Below, piece after piece: positions 6,700 through 14,971 of a stretch of 51,758 nucleotides of DNA. The DNA lies in the NCBI GenBank assembly GCA_937967325.1, contig CALBSQ010000212.1, forward strand, positions 1 through 51,758. Direction: 5' to 3'. A model generated the notes under the pieces. The model saw only the letters and a list, made by a program, of their open reading frames with translations, made no database searches and was not told the origin of the DNA. This stretch comes from an uncultured Chloroflexota bacterium (lineage in GTDB: Bacteria; Chloroflexota; UBA4733). How positions within the stretch are numbered: position 1 is the first letter of the stretch; the number at the start of each line of letters is the position of its first letter. A program made the position numbers and the translations under genes.

Positions 6700-8154
6700 T
6701 CAGCTTGCTCGATTCTCCTGGATGGCCAGGTTGACGCGCTGGTTGGCCTCCTGCAACGCCTCGGCCGGCGTCTTCTTCCCTTGCAGCACCAGGTCTCGGG
6801 CGTCGCCCAGCTCCTTGGTCATGATGTTTATCTGCTTGACCGCCGGACGGCTGTGCGAGAACGGCAGCATGTCGACGAACTGCTTGACGCGCGGGTCGAC
6901 CGTCTTCCAGAAGGGGTCGGCGGCCACCGACTTGATGGTCGGCATGCTGAGTCCGGTCTGCGCCTCGAGCAACTGCGCCTTGGCGTCGGTGAGGTAGCGC
7001 ATCAGCTCGAAGGAGGCGTCGGGGTTCTTGGCGCCGGACGGCAGCACCACGCAGAAGCCGCCCGACCAGGTGCTGGTGTGGTCCATCCCCTGGGGAGGCG
7101 GCGGCGCCCAGGCGGCCCATTCCAGGCCCTGCGTCTTCATGTAGGTCTTGATGGAGGCGCTGGCCTGGTAGTAGGTGCTGAGCACCTGCTCGGTGAACAG
7201 GTTGCCCTGCGCGCTATGTATCTTGACGAAGTCCTGCACCGGCTGGTAGCCAATCTTCTGGGCCTGGCCCAACAGCCACTCCAGCGACGCCAGGATCTTG
7301 GGGTCGTCCAGCGTGGCGCGATTGTTCTTGGCGTCGTAGAAGTCGCCGCCGAACAGCCAGCCCCAGCCGTACATGCCCCAGTTGTCGTACCAGGGGATGA
7401 AGCCGAGCTGCTGGTAGGTGTCGCCCGACTTCTTGTTGAGCTGACTGGCGACCTGCACGTATTCGTCTAGCGTCTTCGGCGCGGTCGTCGGCAGGCCCGC
7501 TTGCTGGAGGTGGGTCACGTTGACGAAGATCATCCGGCTGTCGGTCTCCGCCGGCAGGCCGTACAGCTTCCCCTGGATCGAGACCTCCTGCCAGGCCCAG
7601 GGCTGCTGGTCGGCGCCGGTGAGGCCGGCGGCGCTGGCGCGCCCGGAGATGTCCTGCATCAGCCCCTGCGCCGCTCCTGCCGCCACGGTATAGCGATCCT
7701 GTTCGGAGACGTTGGGTGGCGTTCCCGCCGCGACAACGGCCGGCAGCTTCTGGTTGACCCCGGCGTATGTCCCCGTGACGAGCTGGACAGGCGTCTTGGG
7801 GTTGGCCGTTATGAAGTCCTTGATGCGTTGTGTCCACGCCTGGTAATGCTGATCGGTGTTGTCGCCCATCATCCAGAAGGTGAGCTCGCCCGGCGCCGCT
7901 GCCGGCTGGGCCGCCTGGCTCGACGATGGCGAGGCAGGAGCCGTGCTTCCCGTTGCCGAGGCGGCCACGCTGCTCGTGGCCGCGGACGCCCGGCTCGGCG
8001 AAGACGCGGCGGACGAAGACGCGGCGGTGGGTAGGGTGTTCGTCGTCGCGGCACTCGAAGCCCCGCAAGCGGAGAGCAGCGCCGCCGCGGCGCCCACGCC
8101 TGCTGCGCCACAGGCGCGCAGCAGCGCTCGCCGGCTGTGCATGTGACTGTCCAT
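6700..8154 (-). CDS. Extracellular sugar-binding lipoprotein (family 1 solute-binding protein)
   Basis: The 484-residue product begins with a Tat-like lipoprotein signal: SRRALLRACG, an alanine-rich core, then the lipobox LLSAC. A Ser/Ala/Pro-rich linker (to about 85) precedes the mature domain, which starts at ELTFWMMGDNT. The fold markers are YGLPAETDSRMIFVNV, WYDNWGMYGWGWLFGGDFYD, DDPKILASLEWL and a GGFCVVLPSGAKN C-lobe. Such proteins deliver sugars to an ABC importer. No permease or ATPase is adjacent, so it is an orphan here. The ATG at 8154 follows GGAG/AGGGA on the minus strand; the ATG at 8142 is an alternative. A TATGAT box lies upstream (minus strand, about 8262-8267). Confidence 0.85.
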   Translation of the reverse strand: MDSHMHSRRALLRACGAAGVGAAAALLSACGASSAATTNTLPTAASSSAASSPSRASAATSSVAASATGSTAPASPSSSQAAQPAAAPGELTFWMMGDNTDQHYQAWTQRIKDFITANPKTPVQLVTGTYAGVNQKLPAVVAAGTPPNVSEQDRYTVAAGAAQGLMQDISGRASAAGLTGADQQPWAWQEVSIQGKLYGLPAETDSRMIFVNVTHLQQAGLPTTAPKTLDEYVQVASQLNKKSGDTYQQLGFIPWYDNWGMYGWGWLFGGDFYDAKNNRATLDDPKILASLEWLLGQAQKIGYQPVQDFVKIHSAQGNLFTEQVLSTYYQASASIKTYMKTQGLEWAAWAPPPPQGMDHTSTWSGGFCVVLPSGAKNPDASFELMRYLTDAKAQLLEAQTGLSMPTIKSVAADPFWKTVDPRVKQFVDMLPFSHSRPAVKQINIMTKELGDARDLVLQGKKTPAEALQEANQRVNLAIQENRAS

Positions 8155-8371
8155 CGTCCCTGGCTCCCTCCCGCGCTTCGCTGCTGCGCTGCTTCCAACG
8201 GCACACGCAGCGCACGTGCCGGAGAATGTCATTCGGAGTCGAAAAATCATCCGTTGCCGGGATCATAGCATTACTACATGTTGCCGCCGGATCGCGCGCC
8301 GCTATTCTGGGCTACGCTAGATGGCCTGGCCGTGGCGCTGTCAGCAGCGGACCACTGCAGGGTATGACGCT

Positions 8372-9217
8372 CTACCGCGGCGTCGCCCGCAGCTTCTCCG
8401 CCAGCCGCTCCGCCAGCGCGCGGAAGGCGGTGGACTGGGGTGACGCCGGATGCGTCACCAGGAGGGGCCGACCGCGATCTCCGGCCTGGCTGACGGCCGG
8501 ATCGACCGGTATAGCGCCGAGCTTTTCCACGCCCATCGCCCAGATGCTGCGCGCTTGCGGCACCCGCGGGAAGATGTCGATGGGCTGGGAGCAGTGCGGG
8601 CAGAGTAAGCCGCTCATGTTCTCCACGCCGCCCAACACCGGCACGCCGAAGCGACGGTACATCTGTACCGCTTTCTTGGCGTCGAGATGGGCGACGTCCT
8701 GGGGCGTGACCACCAGCAGCGCGCCGAAGAAGGGGATCTCCTGCGCCAGTACTTGCTGGATGTCGGCAGTGCCGGGCGGAAGGTCCACCACCAAATAGTC
8801 CAGCGCGCCCCAGTCAACCTCGTGCAGGAGTTGCCGCGCCAGGAGACGCACCAGCTCGGCTTCCCAGACCAGCGGCTGGTCCTCGCCGATGATGAAACCG
8901 ACCGACATGATCTTCAGCCCGAAGCGCTCGACGGCTGCCATGCGCTGCTGGCCCAGGTCGGGATTGCGCGCCAGCGTCCAATCGTTCCCCCAGCGCTGAC
9001 GGACCAGGCCGACCATCAGCGGGATGTTCGGGCCGTAGACGTCGGCGTCGAGTAGCCCGACCGCCGCCCCGGTGTCGGCCAGGGCGAGCGCCAGGTTGAG
9101 GCTCAGCGTCGACTTGCCGACGCCGCCTTTGCCGCTGCCAACGGCCACGATGAAGCGCGTCGGCGCGCCAGCCTTGCTGTTGGCTCGACGGCGGTCCTCG
9201 GGATCGGACTGTTCCAC
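8372..9217 (-). CDS. Mrp/ApbC-family iron-sulfur carrier P-loop ATPase
   Basis: This 281-residue P-loop ATPase has the deviant Walker A of the family (VGSGKGGVGKST), DADVYGPNIP, VVDLPPGTAD (Walker B/A' region) and NMSGLLCPHC with the conserved CPxC cluster ligand. Mrp/Nbp35 proteins carry [4Fe-4S] clusters to apo-proteins in the cytoplasm. It lacks the N-terminal MIP18 (DUF59) domain seen in many bacterial Mrp proteins. The frame is open much further upstream, but only as a shadow of the ABC gene. The GTG at 9217, with GGGGAG seven bases before, is chosen. It lies 40 bp after the exporter genes. Confidence 0.85.
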   Translation of the reverse strand: MEQSDPEDRRRANSKAGAPTRFIVAVGSGKGGVGKSTLSLNLALALADTGAAVGLLDADVYGPNIPLMVGLVRQRWGNDWTLARNPDLGQQRMAAVERFGLKIMSVGFIIGEDQPLVWEAELVRLLARQLLHEVDWGALDYLVVDLPPGTADIQQVLAQEIPFFGALLVVTPQDVAHLDAKKAVQMYRRFGVPVLGGVENMSGLLCPHCSQPIDIFPRVPQARSIWAMGVEKLGAIPVDPAVSQAGDRGRPLLVTHPASPQSTAFRALAERLAEKLRATPR

Positions 9218-9257
9218 TGCTCTCCCCACTGCCCAGATCCCAAATTCTAGCACCGCG

Positions 9258-11069
9258 CTACCGCCCGGCGTCCTCGCTCTGCCAGAGTCGCTGCATCTCG
9301 TCAGACGTCGCCAGCAGCTCCTCCAACGTCCCTTGCGCCTCCACGCGGCCGTCTTTGAGCACGATGATATGGTCGGCTCGCCGCAGCGCGGCGCGGCGGT
9401 GAGAGATGGCCAGGACGGTGCTGTCGCGACGCGCAAAGACGCGCTGCCACATGAGGCGCTCCGTCTCCACATCCAGCGCGCTGGAGAGGTCATCGAAGAT
9501 CAGAAGCTCGGCGCTGCGCACGAACATGCGCGCCGCGGCGGCTCGCTGGATCTGGCCGCCGGAGAGCCGGACGCCCTTGGGACCGACCGGCGTGTCCAGT
9601 CCCTTGTCCATGTCCGCCAGGTCGGGCTCGAATACGGCCAGCCGGAGCGCCGCGCTCAGCTCCTCCGGCCGTTCCGGCATGCCGAGCAGCAGGTTGTCGC
9701 GCAGGGTCTCGCTGAAGAGGCGCGGCGCCTGCGGGGTATACGCGCTGCGTGGCGGCACGAAGAAGTCGCCCGGCTGCTCCACGACGCGGCCATTCCAGCG
9801 CACCTCGCCGGCCGACTTGGGCAGCAGACCGAGAACGGTACGCACCAGCGTGGTTTTCCCCGATCCAATGCGGCCCGTGACGACCGTAAAGGAGCCACGC
9901 TCCAGGCGCAGGCTAATCTCCTCGATGCCACGACCCGACTCCGGATGGCGATAGCTGAGGCCTCGGATGTCCAGGCGCAGCAGCCGGTCGGCTTCGGTCT
10001 TGCTCACCGCCGGCACGTCGGGCAAGGGGCCTTCCGTGTAGACCGGCCCGTGTTGCACGAGCGTGCTCGGTGGCGCCCCGCGCATGAGCGCGAGCATCCG
10101 CCCGAACGACACGCCATCCTGCTTGTAGCGGGTGAGCAGATGGCCGAACACCATGGTGAACTCCGTCACCCAGCCGAGATAGAAGGTGAACAGGGAAAAG
10201 TCGCCGATGGAGAACTGCCCGGAGCGCATGGACTGGCCGGCGATCAGCAGGATCAGCCCCGTGCCCAGGTGCATCATGTTCGACCAGAGCGATTGCATCC
10301 ACTGGTCCAACAGGCGGTCGCGGATGGTTGTTGCCAGGCGCCGATCGTTGAGCTTCCGGAAGTGGCGAACGGTGCGCGCCTCGGCGTTGGCGACCTGCAC
10401 CGCCTGCACAGCGCCGAAGATCTCCCCCAGAAAGCCGGTGACGTCGCCGGTCGCCTCCCGACTGGCCTTGCGGTAGCGCTCGATGCGCTTGCTGGCGAAC
10501 GTCACCACGCCGACGATGAGGACGAGGGGGAGGAAGACGCCGACCGTGATGGTCGCGTTGATCTTCAGCATGATGACCGCCGCGATCACCGCGAATATGG
10601 ACATAGCGATCATGTCGTTGAAGATGATCATCGTGCTGGTGATCTCGTCGGCGTCGTCGCGGAACCGGCTGATAGCTTCACCGGGCGATGAGGGCAAGGC
10701 GTCCGCGCCTGGCAACTGCAGGATGCGCGCCAGCAGATTTTTCTGCAGCAGCGCCGCTGCCGTCAGCATGAAGGGCGCGTTGGTCACCTGGCAGCCCATG
10801 AGGAACGCGGCGGAGCCCAGCGACGCCGCGATCAAGAGCGCAATCAGGGACGGCAGACCCAAGTCAGCTTGCGCGGAGCCGGTCAGCCGGTTGAAGAACT
10901 CGCGAGCGATCAGGCCCGGCGCCATATCCGCCAGCACCAACGCGGTGATGCAGAAGGTGTTCGCCCCCCACAGCCGCGGGCGGAAGCGCACCAGTTGGGC
11001 CAGGAACCGGGCAGTTTGGCGGACGGTCGTGGGGGCGCTGGCGGGTTGTTGAGTGGGCTTTACTGTCAC
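9258..11069 (-). CDS. ABC exporter half-transporter, degenerate-site subunit
   Basis: The protein has an N-terminal six-helix exporter domain (residues about 25-330) and a nucleotide-binding domain from about 365. The motifs are Walker A GRIGSGKTT, signature LSGGQIQR, Walker B LLIFDDLSSALD and H-loop AISHRRA. The residue after Walker B is Asp instead of the catalytic Glu, while the signature is canonical. The other subunit shows the reverse, so the two should form an asymmetric heterodimer with one hydrolytically weak site. The GTG start follows AGGAGA by seven bases. It is co-transcribed with the gene ending at 11073-11097. The substrate is unknown; multidrug or lipid export is possible. Confidence 0.9.
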   Translation of the reverse strand: MTVKPTQQPASAPTTVRQTARFLAQLVRFRPRLWGANTFCITALVLADMAPGLIAREFFNRLTGSAQADLGLPSLIALLIAASLGSAAFLMGCQVTNAPFMLTAAALLQKNLLARILQLPGADALPSSPGEAISRFRDDADEITSTMIIFNDMIAMSIFAVIAAVIMLKINATITVGVFLPLVLIVGVVTFASKRIERYRKASREATGDVTGFLGEIFGAVQAVQVANAEARTVRHFRKLNDRRLATTIRDRLLDQWMQSLWSNMMHLGTGLILLIAGQSMRSGQFSIGDFSLFTFYLGWVTEFTMVFGHLLTRYKQDGVSFGRMLALMRGAPPSTLVQHGPVYTEGPLPDVPAVSKTEADRLLRLDIRGLSYRHPESGRGIEEISLRLERGSFTVVTGRIGSGKTTLVRTVLGLLPKSAGEVRWNGRVVEQPGDFFVPPRSAYTPQAPRLFSETLRDNLLLGMPERPEELSAALRLAVFEPDLADMDKGLDTPVGPKGVRLSGGQIQRAAAARMFVRSAELLIFDDLSSALDVETERLMWQRVFARRDSTVLAISHRRAALRRADHIIVLKDGRVEAQGTLEELLATSDEMQRLWQSEDAGR

Positions 11070-11072
11070 GCC

Positions 11073-12848
11073 TTATCTCCTGTGGGGAGAGGTCTCATGC
11101 CAGCGCCTCCGCCAGTTCCGTTGTGTCGGCATGGAGGAGGTGCGCAAAGCGCGAGCGGGCGTTGCCGGCCAGGAGCCGCGTGACCCGTACTCCTGGATGC
11201 GGCCGTGCTCCAGGATCATGACCTCGTCGGCGCGCTCGATAGTGCGGAGGCGGTGGGCGATGATGATGGCGGTGCGGCCCCGCAGCAGCTTGTCTATCGC
11301 GCGCTCGATCAGCCGCTCCGTCACCGGGTCCAGTCGGGAGGAGGCTTCGTCGAGGATCACGACGCCCGGGTCGCGCAGGAAGACGCGGGTGAGGGCCAGC
11401 AGTTGCGCCTGGCCGGCGGACAGCCCGCCGCCGTTGGCGGCGAGCATGGTGTCCAGGCCGTCGGGCAGGGAGCGGCGCCAGTCGCCCAGTCCGAGATCCT
11501 CTAAGGCCGCGATGATGCGGGTGTCGTCGACGTGCTCATCGAAGAAGGTGAGGTTGTCGCGCACGCTGGCGCGGAAGAGTTGCACGTCTTGTGTCACCAT
11601 GCCGACGTGATCCCGCACTTCCGCCCGGCGCAGCGACCGCACATCGCTGCCGCCCAGGCGAATCGTCCCGGCGGCGGGGTCGTAGAGGCGGAAGAGCAGG
11701 CGGGCGATGGTGGTCTTGCCGCTGCCGGTGCGCCCGAGCAGGCCCAGCACCGCGCCTGGCGGCAGTCGGAAGGTCAGGTCACGCACGACCATCTCGTCGT
11801 CGCCGTAACCGAAGGCCACACGGTCAAACTCCACAGCCAGCGCACCCCTCGCCTTGAGCGCGTCGACGCCGTCGGCGAGGGCGCTGTGCGTCCCGAACAG
11901 CTCCTCGATGCGGGCCAGGCCGGCGCTCGCTTTCTGGAAGTCGTCGAGCTGGTAGGAGATGACATTGAGCGGCTGGAAGAGGAGTTGCGTGTAGTAGTAG
12001 ATGAGGAAGGCCGAGCCGGTGCTGAGCGTGCCGCGCCGGTACAGGTAGGCGGTGACGATAAAGGCGACCCCGACCCCCAGCGCCCAGAGCACCATGGGCA
12101 CGCACCAGCCGATGGCGCCAAACAAACGAGCCAGGCGGGCGGTGCGCAGGCGCTCCCGCGTCCGCTCGTAGAGCCGGCGTAGCACGTAGGCGGCGGCCCC
12201 GCTGGAGCGGATGTCTTCGGCGCCGCCCAGGCGCTCCTCCAGGAAGCCGAACAGCTCAGCGCTGGCCTGGCGCGCCGCCTTCCAATACGGGGTTGCCAGG
12301 GAACGCAGGCGCGCCATCACCGCCAGCATGACCACGGCAAATACGGTCAACGGTAGCCCCGCGCGCCAGCTCTCCAGCCAGAGCGCGGTCAGCACCCCGG
12401 CCAGCAGCAGCAAGCTCCCGACGATTTGTAGCACGAATTGGGAGAAGAAGTTGGCGAGGGCGGTGACGTCGCCGTCGATACGCTCGATGAACTCGCCGGG
12501 CGTCTTCGTCTTATGGAAAGCGAGATCCAGCCGCAGGCAGTGCAGGGCCAGGTCGGCGCGCAAGGCGTTGGTCGCCGTCCAGGCTACTCGTTCGCTGAAG
12601 TAGGCAGCGGTGATGGAGCAGGCTTGCTGCAGGATGGCGATGCCGATGAACAGTCCAGCGGCGCGTGCCAGCAGTCCCGAGGCGCCTCCGGTGGTCGCGG
12701 TATCGAGGAAGGCGCGGAGTACCTGGGGGTTGGCGAGCTGGAGGCCGATGCTCGCCAGCAGCAGCGCGGACAGCACGGCCACCCGCGCCGTCTGCGGCTT
12801 GAGATAGGTCAGGAGCAGTCCCCGTGACTGTCGAGCTGCGCTGCGCAT
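11073..12848 (-). CDS. ABC exporter half-transporter, consensus-site subunit (C-terminal frameshift)
   Basis: This is a type IV ABC exporter subunit of six helices plus an NBD: Walker A GRTGSGKTT, deviant signature LSAGQAQL, Walker B VVILDEASSRLD with the catalytic Glu, and H-loop IIAHRLRTI. It complements the partner subunit's Asp site. After HGRIQEYG the frame becomes Arg/Trp-rich, whereas the -1 frame reads LLAGNARSRFAHLLHADTTE and ends at a TGA at 11095-11097. A one-base loss near 11175-11185 has probably replaced the last 30 or so residues with an aberrant tail. The NBD core is intact. The ATG at 12848 has GGGGGAG upstream; an attenuator-like leader precedes it. Confidence 0.88.
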   Translation of the reverse strand: MRSAARQSRGLLLTYLKPQTARVAVLSALLLASIGLQLANPQVLRAFLDTATTGGASGLLARAAGLFIGIAILQQACSITAAYFSERVAWTATNALRADLALHCLRLDLAFHKTKTPGEFIERIDGDVTALANFFSQFVLQIVGSLLLLAGVLTALWLESWRAGLPLTVFAVVMLAVMARLRSLATPYWKAARQASAELFGFLEERLGGAEDIRSSGAAAYVLRRLYERTRERLRTARLARLFGAIGWCVPMVLWALGVGVAFIVTAYLYRRGTLSTGSAFLIYYYTQLLFQPLNVISYQLDDFQKASAGLARIEELFGTHSALADGVDALKARGALAVEFDRVAFGYGDDEMVVRDLTFRLPPGAVLGLLGRTGSGKTTIARLLFRLYDPAAGTIRLGGSDVRSLRRAEVRDHVGMVTQDVQLFRASVRDNLTFFDEHVDDTRIIAALEDLGLGDWRRSLPDGLDTMLAANGGGLSAGQAQLLALTRVFLRDPGVVILDEASSRLDPVTERLIERAIDKLLRGRTAIIIAHRLRTIERADEVMILEHGRIQEYGSRGSWPATPARALRTSSMPTQRNWRRRWHETSPHRR

Positions 12849-12949
12849 GGTGGCGATTCTCCCCCTCGTCACGGACCGTTGGGTCCGTCTCAACAATGGT
12901 CCTGGTCGACCGGGGGCTCGCAGTCTGCCGGCTTAGGCGCCGCGGACAC

Positions 12950-12979
12950 AAAAAGAACCTCCCGGTCATCCGGGAGGTT
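12950..12979 (-). terminator. Rho-independent terminator in the exporter leader
   Basis: On the minus strand a perfect 10-bp stem (AACCTCCCGG / CCGGGAGGTT, loop ATGA) is followed by CTTTTT. It lies 102 bases before the exporter start codon and 25 bases after the leader peptide stop, so it would end transcription before the structural genes unless antitermination occurs. On the plus strand it lacks a T-tract. Confidence 0.8.
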
Positions 12980-13004
12980 GCGCGGCAAAACGGCGCTTAA
13001 TTGC

Positions 13005-13085
13005 CTACAGGCGCCGGCTCACCCCTCCCGGGCACAGCGATCCCCCGCGAACGGGAGGCGCTAGCGGAAGGAGCACGAACAGCAT
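13005..13085 (-). CDS. Leader peptide of the ABC exporter operon (26 aa)
   Basis: This short ORF starts with ATG at 13085, with AAGGA about ten bases upstream, and ends with TAG at 13005-13007. It encodes a hydrophobic start (MLFVLLPLAPPVRGG) and a Gly/Arg-rich end. The consecutive proline codons (APPV) coincide with attenuator segment 1, where a stalled ribosome would favour the antiterminator. The product need not have a function of its own. Its evidence is position, ribosome site and overlap with the alternative stems, not homology. Confidence 0.55.
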   Translation of the reverse strand: MLFVLLPLAPPVRGGSLCPGGVSRRL

Positions 13086-13148
13086 GCGCGGTGTTTCCTT
13101 AGCACGTATTGCGACGATGGAACTCTACCACGAGTTTGGCGCGCCGGC

Positions 13149-13197
13149 TAGGGTCTTTACGTTGCTTCGGCAGCGACAACGCAACGAAAAGACCCTA
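13149..13197. repeat. 17-bp inverted repeat downstream of the DUF4331 gene
   Basis: The arms at 13149-13165 and 13181-13197 (TAGGGTCTTT core) pair with one mismatch around a 15-base loop. The hairpin lies about 50 bases after the end of the DUF4331 gene and upstream of the exporter leader on the minus strand. Neither strand shows a T-tract, so it may be an RNA-stabilising 3' stem or an untypical terminator. Confidence 0.5.
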
Positions 13198-13244
13198 CGG
13201 GATGGCGGGCAGCTGCGGTCCACGGCCGCGGCGGCCCGCCCGGG

Positions 13245-14639
13245 CTAGCTCGACGGGTGGTCGTAGCCGTCGAACGGGGTTCCCAGGTAAGGGAACGACG
13301 ACAAATACGGGGTGCCGAGGTCGGATGGGGTCAAGCCATCGCTGACCGCGTCCACCGCGGCGTCGACGGTGTAGCCGGGGTGGACCAAGGGGTAGGTTTT
13401 GCCGGCGACCGCCCGTAGCTCTATGGTCACGACATCGTCGGCGACGCGGCGGCCATTGGGGAACCCGGCGAGGTCGCCGCCGAGGATGCCCAGGATGTTG
13501 GGGTTACTGGCCGGCGGAATCGCCACGTTGAGCCGCAGCAGGTCGGCGTAGGTCGAGCCGGTGGAGTTCTGGAAGTTGGGGATGATACCGCTCGGTATGC
13601 CGGTGAGCAGGATGGCGACAAGGTCGGCACGGGCCGTCCCCGCGTTGTCAAGTGCCTGCAGATTCGGGAAGTGCGTCACACCGCCCGTTTGATACAGGAA
13701 AGGGATCAGCTTGGCCAGCTCGGGGTGCTGGACGTACTTGAGGAACAGGTTGTCCTGGGTTGGCGGGATCGCGTTCCAGAAGTCCTTCTTCGCCATCGGC
13801 ACGATGACTTCGTTGAACAACGGGTTGCCCAGGCGCGACACCTGCACCCAGGGTCCCGCGTCCAGACTGCTGTCCGAATCTCCCTGGCGAATATGCACCT
13901 TGCGCCGGTATGCTGCCGCGTAGACGCCAAGCACGGCATTGGAATCCGTCACGCTGGCCGGCAGCTTGCCATTGTTGGTCAACTGGGAAATTGGTACCTG
14001 GATGGCGATGCTGTGGACGTTGACGAACTTGGTCGCGTTTACCCCGGCCATGGTTGCGAGCGGGATGAGGTGCAACATATTGAGTGGTCGGAGTCCGCCC
14101 AGGTCGAAGATCGAGCCGAGGTCCACGTAGAAGCCTTCGGCCCGCTGGCCGGCGAACACCTGGATGCCGTTGCCGATGCTGTGGATGGCCTGGTTGGCCA
14201 GCGCGACGTAGTTGGGCGTGGAGCGCGGACCGATGTTGCAGGGCGGGCATGCCAGGTCGCGCCCCAATACATGGCCGGGGGAGTCGGCCCCGCCGTTCGT
14301 CCGAGCGACGGAGTAGAACTGCTTGCGGTTCCAGCTCGTGCTGCCGATCGAGGTAATCGGCCCGGTGTTATATAAGAAGGTATTGGGATTCCCTATCCTG
14401 GTTTCGAAGCGGAAGACGTAGCTAATCTCCGGTTCGGCATCCTGATCGTTGTCGATGTGGATGGCGTAGACCACCTCATCGCCGAACTCGTAGAAGTTCG
14501 GGCCGCCGGCCGGCGCCTCGAGCGGGACAAAGTTGGCGATGAAGGTGACGGTGTTGTTCGGGCTGACGAAGGCGTAGAGGTCGGTATTGTCCGCGACCGG
14601 ATCCTTAGATATCTCGGGTGCTTCGCGATGGGACGACAT
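13245..14639 (-). CDS. DUF4331 protein without its own signal peptide
   Basis: This 464-residue member of DUF4331 starts with the family hallmark SSHREAP and continues with DNTDLYAFVSPN, FYEFGDEVVYAIHIDNDQ and NTFLYNTGP. It ends in the family's typical NVAIPP / NGRRVADDVVTIELRAVAG / GYTVDA block. Its function is unknown; family members are usually secreted. This copy starts directly at the domain, whereas the paralogue at 19542-21386 has a Tat signal. It lies 47 bp downstream of a small Tat-signal gene, suggesting co-expression and possibly co-export. It is the last gene of the minus-strand cluster. Confidence 0.85.
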   Translation of the reverse strand: MSSHREAPEISKDPVADNTDLYAFVSPNNTVTFIANFVPLEAPAGGPNFYEFGDEVVYAIHIDNDQDAEPEISYVFRFETRIGNPNTFLYNTGPITSIGSTSWNRKQFYSVARTNGGADSPGHVLGRDLACPPCNIGPRSTPNYVALANQAIHSIGNGIQVFAGQRAEGFYVDLGSIFDLGGLRPLNMLHLIPLATMAGVNATKFVNVHSIAIQVPISQLTNNGKLPASVTDSNAVLGVYAAAYRRKVHIRQGDSDSSLDAGPWVQVSRLGNPLFNEVIVPMAKKDFWNAIPPTQDNLFLKYVQHPELAKLIPFLYQTGGVTHFPNLQALDNAGTARADLVAILLTGIPSGIIPNFQNSTGSTYADLLRLNVAIPPASNPNILGILGGDLAGFPNGRRVADDVVTIELRAVAGKTYPLVHPGYTVDAAVDAVSDGLTPSDLGTPYLSSFPYLGTPFDGYDHPSS

Positions 14640-14686
14640 GCTAGTACCTCATTCTACTGTTACGACGACGTGCTGGGAGCTGCGCA

Positions 14687-14971
14687 TTAGGCCAGCGCCC
14701 TGACCAAATGCGCGACGAGCTCCGCGTCCTTGACAATGATCTCTTTGGTGCCGACGAGGAGCGCAACCTCGCCGTGCGCGGCGTTGCGGATGACGGCGAC
14801 CAGCGGCTCGGAAAGCGTCACGGCCGGCAGCTCCGCCTCCGCCGCTATCTGGGGCGCCGCGGCCGGGGCCGGCTCGACGGCCGCCAGCCTGGTCGCCGCG
14901 GGCAGCAGACCAACCGCCGCCGCGCCGGCCGACGTCTGCCACAGGAAGCTGCGCCGGTTCACTCTTGCCAT
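14687..14971 (-). CDS. Small Tat-signal protein associated with DUF4331
   Basis: This 94-residue protein has a clear twin-arginine signal (NRRSFLWQTSAGAAAVG) and a short mature domain: LSEPLVAVIRNAAHGEVAL, LVGTKEIIVKDAELVAHLV. The mature part has no enzymatic motif and looks like a single small alpha/beta unit. GGAAGGAG precedes the ATG. It would be exported folded; because the DUF4331 protein just downstream lacks a signal, this one could serve as its export carrier (inference). Confidence 0.7.
   Translation of the reverse strand: MARVNRRSFLWQTSAGAAAVGLLPAATRLAAVEPAPAAAPQIAAEAELPAVTLSEPLVAVIRNAAHGEVALLVGTKEIIVKDAELVAHLVRALA

Larger units (their letters stand above)
12950..13085 (-). promoter_or_regulatory. 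Putative ribosome-mediated transcription attenuator
   Basis: Four alternately complementary segments can be read on the minus strand. Segment 1 (CCTCCCG) is at 13052-13058 and segment 2 (CCCGGGAGGGG) at 13022-13032. Segment 3 (AACCTCCCGG) is at 12970-12979 and segment 4 (CCGGGAGGTT plus U-tract) at 12950-12965. Pairings 1:2 and 3:4 allow termination; 2:3 forms an antiterminator. Segments 1 and 2 lie inside the leader peptide ORF, so a ribosome stalled over segment 1 would free segment 2. This is the classic amino-acid-operon layout, and a leader of this kind (BmrB) controls the heterodimeric exporter BmrCD in Bacillus subtilis. Confidence 0.65.

Noticed and set aside
6370..10691. Long plus-strand open frames opposite the binding-protein, Mrp and ABC genes (up to 539 codons)
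   Set aside because: They are antisense shadows caused by high G+C. The minus-strand frames carry clear domains, and the plus-strand products have no recognisable motifs.
13149..13197. 17-bp hairpin as a standard Rho-independent terminator
   Set aside because: No T-tract on either strand, so it is listed only as an inverted repeat.
12950..13245. Possible T-box riboswitch before the ABC exporter
   Set aside because: A CCGCG just before the terminator stem recalls the T-box, but the UGGNACC core is absent, no stem I elements were found and the downstream gene is not a tRNA synthetase or amino-acid gene. The leader ORF with four pairing segments explains the region better.
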